Source: Paenisporosarcina sp. TG20 (lineage in GTDB: Bacteria > Bacillota > Bacilli > Bacillales_A > Planococcaceae). Taken from it: a stretch of 46,716 nucleotides of DNA. Below are positions 18,241 through 27,967 of the stretch, piece by piece. How positions within the stretch are numbered: the first letter of the stretch is position 1; every line of letters begins with the position of its first letter. Under the pieces are notes generated by a model. It ran no database searches. It saw only the letters and a list, made by a program, of their open reading frames with translations, and was not told the DNA's origin. The stretch is from contig NZ_ALJG01000358.1 in NCBI RefSeq assembly GCF_000286315.1, positions 1-46,716 of the forward strand, written 5' to 3'. A program made the translations under genes and the position numbers.

Positions 18241-18996
18241 TTTAGGAAAGTGTTGAGGTGATCGTTCGAGTTGATCAAGAAACGATTGGGACTTTAACCG
18301 AATTCCGGTTTGTTCTTCATAAATTGTTCGAATTATCTTTTTGATAAATGTTTTTGTTTCTTTTTTTAAGGTTAATTTACCCACTTGGTCAATTGGAACT
18401 GTATAAAATGTTCGAATGAGTTTGACCTGAGCTGGAGATAAACGAATAATATATGGATCAATATTAAAACAGCGATGACACAAGAATCCGATTTGTTGAA
18501 AGGAAAAAGCAAATTCACCATCAGTTGCACCACAATTAGTACATTGATGTAAAGTAGGATATATACCAGTGACCGGTAACATTTGCCATTCAACAAACAA
18601 AGCAATAGCTTCTGGGTCATATTCATCTGCAATTGCATGTAAAGCCTGTCGCAATAAATTGAATATTGCGGGTTGCGGGTTACGATCTTCCACCGCTCGA
18701 TCTATTAATTCAACGACAAAACATGCATAAGCGGTTGCTTCAATATCTTCTCCAATATGTCGGAATGACTCCAACTGCTCCCCTTGTTGCATCGTACCCA
18801 TTCCCGTGCCTTGTTGAATAAGAAACGATCCATGGGTAAATGATTGTGTGACTGAAGCTAAACGGCTTGTTGGTTTTTTTGCACCTCTGGCCATTGCTGT
18901 AATTTTGCCACCTTCTCGAGAGAAAAGCGTGACGATTTTATTGGCTTCCCCATAATCTTGGGTTTTTAAGACAATGCCTTCTATACGATTCAGCAA
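18214..18996 (-). CDS. recO: DNA repair protein RecO
   Basis: A 260-residue RecO, which loads RecA on gaps with RecF/RecR. The N-terminal OB fold starts LNRIEGIVLKTQDYGEANKIVTLF, followed by MARGAKKPTSRLASV. A zinc-ribbon-like pattern CTNC with CHRC lies at about residues 150-180. The start is TTG at 18996, aligned with the family start; the ribosome-binding site AAGGGG is rather far (11 bases). It is last in the pgpH-ybeY-dgkA-cdd-era-recO run. Its last codons are part of the terminator stem. Confidence 0.9.
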   Translation of the reverse strand: MLNRIEGIVLKTQDYGEANKIVTLFSREGGKITAMARGAKKPTSRLASVTQSFTHGSFLIQQGTGMGTMQQGEQLESFRHIGEDIEATAYACFVVELIDRAVEDRNPQPAIFNLLRQALHAIADEYDPEAIALFVEWQMLPVTGIYPTLHQCTNCGATDGEFAFSFQQIGFLCHRCFNIDPYIIRLSPAQVKLIRTFYTVPIDQVGKLTLKKETKTFIKKIIRTIYEEQTGIRLKSQSFLDQLERSPQHFPKKENPSTIP

Positions 18997-19014
18997 CTGC
19001 CTACACGCCCCTTA

Positions 19015-20326
<1,312 letters not shown>

Positions 20327-20335
20327 TCAAACACC

Positions 20336-20701
20336 TCAATTAAATATTTCCATCCACTTAGGTATAAAGATGAGTATTCCGATTATAGCACTTGCGCAGG
20401 CAAATACAAGAACTGCAGCAGCACTCATGTCTTTTGCTTGCTTCGCTAAAGCATGTATCTCCGGTGATGCTAAATCAACTACTTTTTCTATAGCCGAATT
20501 AACTAATTCCAAACTTATCATCCCTGAAATACAGAAAATTATAAAAATCCATTCATTTTTAGATAAATGACTAAAGGATCCAGACACAATAACAACAGTA
20601 GCAACAAATATATGTATCCGGAAATTTCGCTCTTTCTTACCTGCATTTAGTATTCCTTCAAGTGCATATTTAAACGAAGCAAAAAGATTATTGTTTTTCA
20701 T
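20336..20701 (-). CDS. dgkA: Undecaprenol/diacylglycerol kinase DgkA
   Basis: A 121-residue membrane kinase with three hydrophobic helices and the family motif LELVNSAIEKVVDL. In Gram-positive bacteria this family phosphorylates undecaprenol for cell-wall recycling. The start MKNNNLFASFKYA at 20701 fits the family; it lies inside the end of ybeY (14-base overlap), so translation is probably coupled. The TTG at 20722 is possible but unsupported. Confidence 0.9.
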   Translation of the reverse strand: MKNNNLFASFKYALEGILNAGKKERNFRIHIFVATVVIVSGSFSHLSKNEWIFIIFCISGMISLELVNSAIEKVVDLASPEIHALAKQAKDMSAAAVLVFACASAIIGILIFIPKWMEIFN

Positions 20702-21176
20702 CCTGTTCACGTCGCAATCCAAACGATTGTAAAATAGATTCTTGTTTTTCCGTCATCTCTTTTTCATCTACGCCATCCATATGATCATAACCAAGCAAAT
20801 GTAGAAAACCATGAATAGCTAAAAAACCCAATTCTCTTTCTTCACTATGTCCATAGTCAACTGCCTGCTCTTTTGCACGTTCAACAGATATCACTATATC
20901 ACCAAGAATTCGTGGGGTACCTTCTACTTCGATAGACATCTCACCTTCACTTAATTCTTCCATCGCAAATGAGATCACGTCAGTTGCAACATTTTTGTTT
21001 CTGTATTGGTTGTTAATTTGTTGAATTTCTTCATTGTCCGTAAATACAACAGACAACTCACTGCCTTGGGTGATACCCTCTACTTCAGCAGCATGATGTA
21101 ACATTTTTTCAATTAACTCAATATTTTTAGGTGATAATAACTGAGTACGATCGATTAAGTCGATTTCTAAATACAT
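20688..21176 (-). CDS. ybeY: Endoribonuclease YbeY
   Basis: A 162-residue YbeY metallo-endoribonuclease for rRNA 3'-end maturation and ribosome quality control. The zinc motif HGFLHLLGYDH (H-x3-H-x5-H) is intact, and the N-terminal NKNVATDVISFAMEE is typical. It lies 15 bases after pgpH in the same operon. Confidence 0.95.
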   Translation of the reverse strand: MYLEIDLIDRTQLLSPKNIELIEKMLHHAAEVEGITQGSELSVVFTDNEEIQQINNQYRNKNVATDVISFAMEELSEGEMSIEVEGTPRILGDIVISVERAKEQAVDYGHSEERELGFLAIHGFLHLLGYDHMDGVDEKEMTEKQESILQSFGLRREQDEKQ

Positions 21177-21191
21177 AAAAATTCTCCCTTT

Positions 21192-23297
21192 TTATTCTGG
21201 GTATTCAATTCTTGAATGAAAGATACCATTTAATGTTTCACACAAAACTAGTTCGATTGTTTTTAGCTCTTTTATTGTCAAGTCACAATCATCGAACTGA
21301 CCATCGTGTAATCTATCTTTAATAATTGATGCAACAATTTCTTTTATTTTTTCAGCTGTCGGTTGTTTCATCGAGCGAACAGCTGCCTCCACGCTATCTG
21401 CTATGGATATAATTGCTGTCTCTTTCTTTTGAGGTTTTGGACCTACATAACGATAGTCTTCTTCTTTAACTGGTTTTCCTTCCTCTTTTGCCTTGTGATA
21501 GAAATATTTCAATAAAGTTGTTCCATGGTGTTGTTCTGCAATGTCGATTATTTCTTTAGGCATTTTGTGTTTTCGTAATAGTTTCGCTCCGTCACTACCA
21601 TGAGATAAAATAATATCTTTACTTTTTTCTGGAGGCAAAGAATCATGGGGATTTGCATGATTTATTTGATTCTCAATAAAAAAACCAGGTCTTATTGTCT
21701 TACCGATATCATGATAATAACAACCTACACGTGCTAATAATCCATCAGCACCAATTGACTCACATGCTGCATCAGATAAATTAGCAACCATCACACTATG
21801 ATGATAAGTCCCAGGTGTTTCAGTTAATATTTTTTTCAATAATGGATGATTTGGGTTTGATAATTCGATTAATTTCATTACAGAAATCATCCCAAATGCT
21901 GATTCGAAGAAAGGTAGTAAACCAATGGTCAGTGCACCTGATAATAATCCAGATGTAATGGCAGCTATCCCATAAAACATAAGTTCACTAAGCCCGTAAT
22001 CAGATTGTGTCATTAATATATAAAATGTCATAAAAACAATGTTGGCAACAGCTACTCTTACACTTGTTTGGAGTAAGTGTGACCTTTTTTCCGCCCCTTC
22101 AATCATATATAAACCAGCCAACCCACCAAATAAAATATAGAGGGTGATTTCCATTTGCAGAACCATTGAGTAGCCTTCTTGAAAGACTAGACCTCCAACA
22201 GCAGCAGTTAAAAACGTAACCAAAACAGCAAAACGCTCATTGATTAAGGATCGGACAAGCATTGGGGCTAAAGCTGTCGGAAATAAGAAAGCTATATTTA
22301 CATCAAAATTTTCCGATACTAAACTAATTAACTTCATACTAACGACACTTAAAATGAAGATGAGCAGGACAACTACTAATGCTCGTTGACGCTCTTCTTT
22401 ATTAGCCCTCCATTTCATCATGTGCATATGTACAAGCCACATACACAAAGAAATAAAAAGAATTAACCCGACAATAGGTTTTAATGATGATTGATTAGTT
22501 AACATTCCAGCTAGTCCGAGTTTACGATATACTTCACGATCGATGACCTGTCCCTCTTGGACAATTACTTGTCCCTGAAGAATGCGTGTTGGTTCAATAC
22601 TTGCCCTAGCCTGGTCAATTCTAACTTGAGTTAGTTGCTCGTTTAAAATTTCATTCTCATTAATACTATATCGACCTATTAATATCGCTGTTGATAATAT
22701 ACTTTCTGGGATAGATGGATATCCAAGAATACGATTTTCAATTTCGTTTTTGGCACTCGCTACCTGTTCAGAACGAATTGGTTTACTCATAATATCGTTA
22801 ATAGATGCTGTAAGGGAATTGCGTAACTGAAGTAAAATACTGTTATCTACTTCCAGTAATACGGTCAAGGTTGCATCTGTGAATCGGATTCCTTCACCAT
22901 CTGTCTCAAGCACACTTAAGTTTTCCTTTAAGACATTTAATTGTTCTTTAATTGGTAGTAGCTCTTCATCTGATTGCGCTTTTATTTCCAATACATAATC
23001 AAATATTGATGTGACAATTGCAGCACGGTTTTCCCCATTTTCTTCAGAGAATTGATAGACACTTCTCACTTCAGCTGCCGCTCTATCACGTTCTTCTTCC
23101 GTCTTCACAGGATCTTCAACAGTTTTTACTGAGCGTATCGTGTCTTTGGATAGTTGAAATTGTACAATATCATACTTCTCAGGTCGTACGCCATTCAACA
23201 ATAGTAAGAAAAGGAGTAATCCAGTAATCACTATTATTAAAATGGTAAATGTTCTATGGCCTTCTAGGAGTTTAAGATTTTTAAACCAATTAATCAC
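21192..23297 (-). CDS. pgpH: 7TM-HD phosphodiesterase PgpH (YqfF)
   Basis: A membrane phosphodiesterase of about 701 residues that breaks down c-di-AMP in related Firmicutes. It has an N-terminal membrane helix, a long extracytoplasmic part (about residues 40-270), a block of seven hydrophobic helices and a cytosolic HD domain: H in TPGTYHHSVMV and the HD pair in CYYHDIGKTIRP, later ILSHGSDG. The GTG at 23297 is chosen because GGGGTG lies seven bases upstream; the frame extends to a TTG at 23342 without support. First gene of the run to recO. In B. subtilis phoH is directly upstream; here 2.2 kb of repeats intervene. Confidence 0.9.
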   Translation of the reverse strand: MINWFKNLKLLEGHRTFTILIIVITGLLLFLLLLNGVRPEKYDIVQFQLSKDTIRSVKTVEDPVKTEEERDRAAAEVRSVYQFSEENGENRAAIVTSIFDYVLEIKAQSDEELLPIKEQLNVLKENLSVLETDGEGIRFTDATLTVLLEVDNSILLQLRNSLTASINDIMSKPIRSEQVASAKNEIENRILGYPSIPESILSTAILIGRYSINENEILNEQLTQVRIDQARASIEPTRILQGQVIVQEGQVIDREVYRKLGLAGMLTNQSSLKPIVGLILFISLCMWLVHMHMMKWRANKEERQRALVVVLLIFILSVVSMKLISLVSENFDVNIAFLFPTALAPMLVRSLINERFAVLVTFLTAAVGGLVFQEGYSMVLQMEITLYILFGGLAGLYMIEGAEKRSHLLQTSVRVAVANIVFMTFYILMTQSDYGLSELMFYGIAAITSGLLSGALTIGLLPFFESAFGMISVMKLIELSNPNHPLLKKILTETPGTYHHSVMVANLSDAACESIGADGLLARVGCYYHDIGKTIRPGFFIENQINHANPHDSLPPEKSKDIILSHGSDGAKLLRKHKMPKEIIDIAEQHHGTTLLKYFYHKAKEEGKPVKEEDYRYVGPKPQKKETAIISIADSVEAAVRSMKQPTAEKIKEIVASIIKDRLHDGQFDDCDLTIKELKTIELVLCETLNGIFHSRIEYPE

Positions 23298-23368
23298 TAT
23301 GACACCCCATTTTCTTCCTACTATCATATCAAGAATTTTCAAATATTACATTTAAATTTGTAAAAAAT

Positions 23369-24260
23369 AAGAAAAATCGGGTAAGTGCGCCCGGTTCTTT
23401 AGAAAGAACACAGTATCAACTTTGGTTTACGGGATGATAACCGTTACAGGCGGACGCTTTCCGTGAGACTCCTCGTCGTTTGAAAAAGCTGCTCCTGCAT
23501 CGCCTTCTCTAGCTTCATTGCAAACGAATTGAGCATAATAGCTTTTGCCCAATTCGTTGCCTATGGGGTCTCACCGAGGGCACTGAAAAAGTCCACCAGT
23601 ATAGACTTGACTATGTATTCCCTATACTACACGATTCGGCGCTTAGTGGATGCCTCCCTCGAGAAGCCAGTCAGAAAACCACTGCCAGTCTTCTCGCTCC
23701 GGCTACCACTTGAAAGGCGCCTGTGCTTAGTTCTTCCATATTGATTACATCTAAAGCAGATGTAAGGAGTCATGGCCATATTCGTAGTAATACCTCAAAC
23801 GAATTATGACTTTACTAAAGAAATCAGAATAAAGAATACGAAAGTAAATGTGTTATTTTGTACAAAATCGAATGAAATGCAGCTTTTTAAAAATGAAAGT
23901 ACACATACAACTATTAAAAATGTTGCTTTCCCCCTGGAGTCGCCGTCTTTCACTACAAACATTCACTTGGTTATAAATCAACAGTGAAAACAATATTTTT
24001 AAAAAATAATTATAAAAAATCGTCCTATTTTTTATATGAAAGTACTCACACCTATAAGATTACTAAACAAGAATTTATCACTGAACAAAATTAACTTTAA
24101 CTTCTCCGGAAAATTTCAGAGGTAACTTGTTGAAAAAGGAAATCACGACTTTGCATTGATCGGATCCACTCGCGAGAGTTTCACCAAACAAATTCCACTT
24201 TAGAATGTTAGTCTCCGTATGCTGAGATCATGGCACATCAATTTTATATACATTCTTAAG
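23369..24260. repeat. Composite repeat copy 1 (interrupted)
   Basis: It starts AAGAAAAATCGGG and continues ACTTTGGTTTACGG, TTACAGGCGGACGCTTTCCG. The second half resumes at 23924 (GCTTTCCCCCTGGAGTCGCC) and ends with TTAGAATGTTAGTCTCCG at 24200-24217. About 340 bases (23585-23923) between the halves have no counterpart in copy 2, so they look like an insertion. Confidence 0.75.
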
Positions 24261-24306
24261 ATGAAAAAGTGTACAGCAACTCATCGTTAACTCTCTGAAT
24301 GGACTT

Positions 24307-24471
24307 CTTTTCATTCACTTAGAACTTTTCGTCCACTCAAGACATCTTTCCGTCCATTCAATATCACTTTTCATCCACTCAAGACTACTTTTCATCCACT
24401 CAGCATCACTTTTCATCCACTCAGCATCACTTTTCATCCACTCAAGACTACTTTTCGTCCACTCAGCAGGA
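24307..24471. repeat. 21-bp tandem repeat, locus B (8 copies)
   Basis: Units begin CTTTTCATCCACTCA and keep exact 21-base register from 24325, after an 18-base first unit at 24307. Two neighbouring units (24388-24429) are identical. The array and its right flank (AATAACCATT, then AAATGCGCATACTTACT) match locus A at 378-500, which has fewer copies. Confidence 0.9.
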
Positions 24472-24612
24472 AATAACCATTATACTCCAACTGAAATGCG
24501 CATACTTACTGAAACATTTGCCCTCGATATAGTTGTCAGCTTGGAAATTCTTCTTTTTCATTTAAATAATGTGAAAAATTCTATATTTGGATGATCAATA
24601 GTCAAATAACCT

Positions 24613-25080
24613 AAGAAAAACCGGGCAGAATACGCCCGGTCCTTAAAGAAAGCACACAGTATCCACTTTGGTTTATGGTATGATTTCCGTTACAGGCGGA
24701 CGCTTTCCGCGGGCGAGCGCCAAGCCTCCTCGTCCGCTAGCGCTACCTGCGGGGTCTCGTCTGTCTCGCTTTTTCCGCTGGAGTCGCCACCTTCCACTAC
24801 AATCATTCTTCTTTTAAAATCAACAATGATAACAATATATAAAAATAAAAATAAAAATTCGTTTTATCTTGTAAAAAGAAAGTACCAAACCTATATAGAA
24901 TGATTTTTTATGTACAACCCAAATATTACTAACCAAGAATATATCACTGAACAAAATTCACTTTGACTGAGGGAAACTTGGATTTCTAAAAAAGTAAATC
25001 ACGACTTCTTATTAATTGAATTACGAGAGTCACATTAAAGAAATACCGTTTTAGCATGTTAGTCTCCATATACTAAAAAC
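24613..25080. repeat. Composite repeat copy 2 (most complete)
   Basis: Order: AAGAAAAACCGGGC hairpin, ACTTTGGTTTATGG, GGCGGACGCTTTCCGCGG, CCTCCTCGTCCGCTAG, CTGCGGGGTCTCG, CCGCTGGAGTCGCC, an AT-rich tail with ATATCACTGAACAAAATTCA, and TTAGCATGTTAGTCTCC at 25051-25067. It is the best reference for the family and shows the uninterrupted GC-rich core (24691-24790). Confidence 0.8.
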
Positions 25081-25132
25081 ACGATGAACACTGGGTTCTT
25101 GGCAATCTATAGTCATATAATTTCTTATCTTG

Positions 25133-25390
25133 TAAGAAAAACCTGGCAAAGTACGCCTAGTCCTATTAAGAAAGTACAAATGATTTTATGTTTAGTTGAA
25201 AAAGATATATCTAAATGTATCTCCTTCTGTTTCCGGGCCATTTTAGGACGGCATTCTAGAGGAAACTTGCGTTTGTAAAAAAGAAAATTACGCCTTCACT
25301 TTAATCAGATTAACAATAGTCTCACTAAAGAAATTCCCTTTTAGAATGTTAGTCTCCGTAATACTAAAAAACATCATGATTATATGTTTC
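25133..25390. repeat. Composite repeat copy 3 (core lost)
   Basis: It begins AAGAAAAACCTGGC like copy 2, but the GC-rich core is missing. It continues GGAAACTTGCG, then CTCACTAAAGAAATTCC and ends TTAGAATGTTAGTCTCCG at 25341-25358. Its first part (ACAAATGATTTTATG) matches 150-164 at the left end of the window. Confidence 0.65.
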
Positions 25391-25421
25391 CTTATCTTTT
25401 TTTAAAAAACACAATGCGTTT

Positions 25422-25518
25422 CTCTAGCCCGGAGACGCCTTTGGAAGGACGAAAGACCAACGTCTCGTCTTTCTGACCCCATAAAGAGGCCGACGTGGCT
25501 CTAGGAGCTAGACATAGC
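25422..25518. repeat. Second-family dispersed repeat (TCTAGC ... GCTAGACATAGC)
   Basis: Blocks TCTAGCCC, GGAAGGACGAA and AGCTAGACATAGC appear in the same order at 35219-35318. The ends are complementary (TCTAGC/GCTAGA), as in other short palindromic repeats of Bacillales. Confidence 0.65.
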
Positions 25519-25586
25519 GAGTGCAAGATCAAAGATCTAACTCGAAAAAACATATACTCTCTTATATCGTAAAAAAAGCAGCAGTC

Positions 25587-26549
25587 TTAATCTGACTGCT
25601 GCTCCTCGTATGCTTGAATAATCTTTGCTACCAGTGGATGACGAACAACATCTCCTTGCTCGAGCATTTGAAAATGAATTCCACTGACGTTTTTTAAATA
25701 AGCCTCAGCAACTTTTAAACCTGACTCAGCACCACGTGGTAAATCAACTTGGGTCTTATCTCCTGTGATAACCATTTTCGAGCCAAATCCTAATCGAGTT
25801 AAAAACATCTTCATCTGGATTTTCGTGGTATTTTGAGCTTCATCTAAAATGACATAAGCATCATCGAGTGTCCGTCCCCGCATATAAGCAAGAGGTGCAA
25901 TTTCTATTGTTCCTCTTTCTATAAAGCGAGCTGTTTGCTCTGTCCCTAAAACATCATGAAGTGCATCATACAAAGGCCGTATATATGGATCAACCTTTTC
26001 TTTTAAGTCGCCCGGCAAGAATCCTAAGCTTTCTCCTGCTTCAACGGCTGGACGGGTTAATATGATCTTTTTTACATGGCCATTCTTCAATGCTTGAGTT
26101 GCAAGTACTACAGCTAAATAGGTTTTCCCTGTCCCTGCTGGACCTATACAGAACACTAAATCTTTATGACGCATGGCTTGAATATATTCTCGTTGCCCAA
26201 TGGTTTTGGCACGAATAGCTTTTCCTTTTACGTTTCGTGCAATTTCTTCATCGTACAACTCAGCAAAATACTCTAAAGTCCCAGCTGAATTCATTTCAAT
26301 CGCTGTACTTACGTCTCGTTGGTTAATATTTATGCCTTTTCGAATAACCTTTAATAGTTGTTCAATAAGTTGTTTAGCTTTTGCTCTATTTTCCTCATCA
26401 CCTACAAGGCGAATTGTTTCACCTCTAGTAATGACTTGAACAGCAAGCTCCTGCTCAATTATCTTTACGTTACCATCAGATATCCCTAGTAATAAGATGG
26501 CTTCATTTGGGTCTTGAACATGTAATTCAGTCAGTTGTTCTTCCTGCAT
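25587..26549 (-). CDS. phoH: PhoH-like ATPase
   Basis: A 320-residue PhoH/YbeZ ATPase linked to RNA metabolism and often encoded next to ybeY. Walker A is GPAGTGKTYLAV and Walker B YVILDEAQN; the N-terminal part is a KH-like domain (DGNVKIIEQELAVQVITRG). The start at 26549 (MQEEQLTEL) has AAGGAG seven bases upstream, while the frame open to 26594 overlaps yqfD too far. It overlaps the end of yqfD by 23 bases. It ends the yqfC-yqfD-phoH run; the usual pgpH follows only after the repeat block. Confidence 0.93.
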   Translation of the reverse strand: MQEEQLTELHVQDPNEAILLLGISDGNVKIIEQELAVQVITRGETIRLVGDEENRAKAKQLIEQLLKVIRKGININQRDVSTAIEMNSAGTLEYFAELYDEEIARNVKGKAIRAKTIGQREYIQAMRHKDLVFCIGPAGTGKTYLAVVLATQALKNGHVKKIILTRPAVEAGESLGFLPGDLKEKVDPYIRPLYDALHDVLGTEQTARFIERGTIEIAPLAYMRGRTLDDAYVILDEAQNTTKIQMKMFLTRLGFGSKMVITGDKTQVDLPRGAESGLKVAEAYLKNVSGIHFQMLEQGDVVRHPLVAKIIQAYEEQQSD

Positions 26550-27675
26550 TCTCAGTCTCCTTGGGAATCGGACTTTTGCCTGCGATATTATCATTCATGT
26601 AGTACAATACTTTCCCTTTTACTGTATCATTTGACCATGTTAAATGTAAAATCTTTTCATCTTTTATCTTTCCTTTTGGAGTCAAAGTTGACGCTGTTCT
26701 AATTCTCAACATAGGAAGAAAAGCTTCTTTAATCCACTGCTCATCCAATGTCTGTGTAGATTTTTCAACAACCGTATGTTTCTCGATACGAAAGATGCTT
26801 TTGAATACCTCTACAAAATTATCAAGAGTTTGTTGTTTTACAAACTGTTTCCATGAAGGGGATATTTGTAGTATTTTTAATTGTTCAGATGAAAATTTAT
26901 CATAAACAACTTTTGTATTTAATTGAAAAGAGGTTTCACGCCAAAAATCAGCAAATACTTGACCCTCTGCACCAACAATTATATCTTTTTTCCCCTGCTT
27001 CAAAACACCTGTAACAAGCATATCTCCCTTATTAACGGTACTGTTGATACGAATTAGACGTTCACCAGACCTTAAATCATAATTCGTTATTATCCCCTTC
27101 CGTAACGCAACTAAATTTGAAGGTACCTGCTGGTCAGTTTGTTCTCGAGTTATTACAGGAGCCGGTACAGAAGTAATATGCATTTTAGAACCAGAGCGTT
27201 TAATGTGAATCCATGAAAGATCATGATTATTTGACAAAAGAACTTGTCTAATTTTCATATCGGTTGCAAGAGTATCTATCAATTTCCTTTCTACTACACT
27301 TAAATTTTTCAACTCACGTTCAAGTTTAACTCTTCGTTCATCTGAAACATCTTCAATAGATATTTGCCATAAAAATAACGAGCATAAGAAAGGAAGTAAA
27401 ATAAATCCAAGTAATCCAATTAACACTGTCCACTTGAATTGTAGTATTCGATTTTCATGTAACCGTGTAATGTGTATAGGTATCTTATATTTTTTTCGTA
27501 TACGTCTGACAATTGGTAAATCTTTTTCTAAGATTGTAAAAATTGTACCCTTACTATTTGTAGATAATTTTATTATGTAAACTCCATTTTCTTTTAAAGA
27601 TTGTATAAACGAATACGTATGATTATGAGTCTTAATATGGCATGTGATCTTTCTACCTGGATGAATAGTTCCCAT
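26527..27675 (-). CDS. yqfD: Sporulation protein YqfD
   Basis: A 382-residue membrane protein matching the YqfD/stage IV sporulation family. An N-terminal cytosolic part is followed by a single membrane helix at about residues 83-107 (FKWTVLIGLLGFILLPFLCSL), and a long extracytoplasmic region has GIITNYDLRSGERLIRINSTVNKGDMLVTG. It is made in the mother cell in B. subtilis; its role is unclear. The ATG overlaps the yqfC stop by one base, with GGAG eight bases upstream. Confidence 0.88.
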   Translation of the reverse strand: MGTIHPGRKITCHIKTHNHTYSFIQSLKENGVYIIKLSTNSKGTIFTILEKDLPIVRRIRKKYKIPIHITRLHENRILQFKWTVLIGLLGFILLPFLCSLFLWQISIEDVSDERRVKLERELKNLSVVERKLIDTLATDMKIRQVLLSNNHDLSWIHIKRSGSKMHITSVPAPVITREQTDQQVPSNLVALRKGIITNYDLRSGERLIRINSTVNKGDMLVTGVLKQGKKDIIVGAEGQVFADFWRETSFQLNTKVVYDKFSSEQLKILQISPSWKQFVKQQTLDNFVEVFKSIFRIEKHTVVEKSTQTLDEQWIKEAFLPMLRIRTASTLTPKGKIKDEKILHLTWSNDTVKGKVLYYMNDNIAGKSPIPKETENAGRTTD

Positions 27676-27917
27676 TAAACTATCTCCATTTTCCGAAGCT
27701 CAAGCCTCTTTAATTCTTGGACATTAATTATAACTTCTTCAACATTCATTGATGAAATAAGTGTATTTTCAGATTCAATAATCAAAATATATCCGTTTCC
27801 ACTCAACTGACAAGAATGTGGACTAAGTACAGTTAACTCAAAAGGTCCATTAATGCGGATTTGTTGAAAGTCATCAATATGGATAAATGGGGTCAAATGC
27901 AAATGATTGTTAAACAA
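27675..27917 (-). CDS. yqfC: Sporulation protein YqfC (YabP/YqfC family)
   Basis: An 80-residue beta-rich protein of the YabP/YqfC family. It is usually paired with yqfD and under sigma-E control in B. subtilis. The start is TTG at 27917 with a strong ribosome-binding site AAGGAGGT seven bases upstream. That site and the T-run containing the start codon are also the 3' arm and tail of a terminator hairpin (27916-27962), an unusual arrangement. Confidence 0.82.
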   Translation of the reverse strand: MFNNHLHLTPFIHIDDFQQIRINGPFELTVLSPHSCQLSGNGYILIIESENTLISSMNVEEVIINVQELKRLELRKMEIV

Positions 27918-27962
27918 AAAAAGACCTCCTTTCCATTAGCATATGCTGATGGAATGGAGGTC
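27916..27962 (-). terminator. Terminator overlapping the yqfC ribosome-binding site
   Basis: On the minus strand GACCTCC...CCATCAGC pairs with GCTAATGG...GGAGGTC and is followed by seven T's. The 3' arm is the yqfC Shine-Dalgarno sequence, and the T-run holds its TTG start. Read from upstream, it should end the floA operon transcript and hide the yqfC ribosome-binding site. Confidence 0.75.
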
Positions 27963-27967
27963 ATGAT

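Larger units (their letters stand above)
23343..25586. other. Non-coding repeat block between pgpH and phoH
   Basis: This 2.2-kb stretch has no supported gene. It consists of three imperfect direct copies of one composite element (from about 23369, 24613 and 25133), a 21-bp tandem array, a nested non-homologous insertion and a second-family repeat at the right end. It separates two genes that are neighbours in B. subtilis. Confidence 0.75.

Noticed and set aside
18021-18278. 85-codon minus-strand frame after recO
   Set aside because: It overlaps the 3' end of recO in another frame and crosses two terminators; no ribosome-binding site.
25084-25278. 64-codon frame in the repeat block
   Set aside because: Spans the junction of two repeat copies, no ribosome-binding site, atypical composition.
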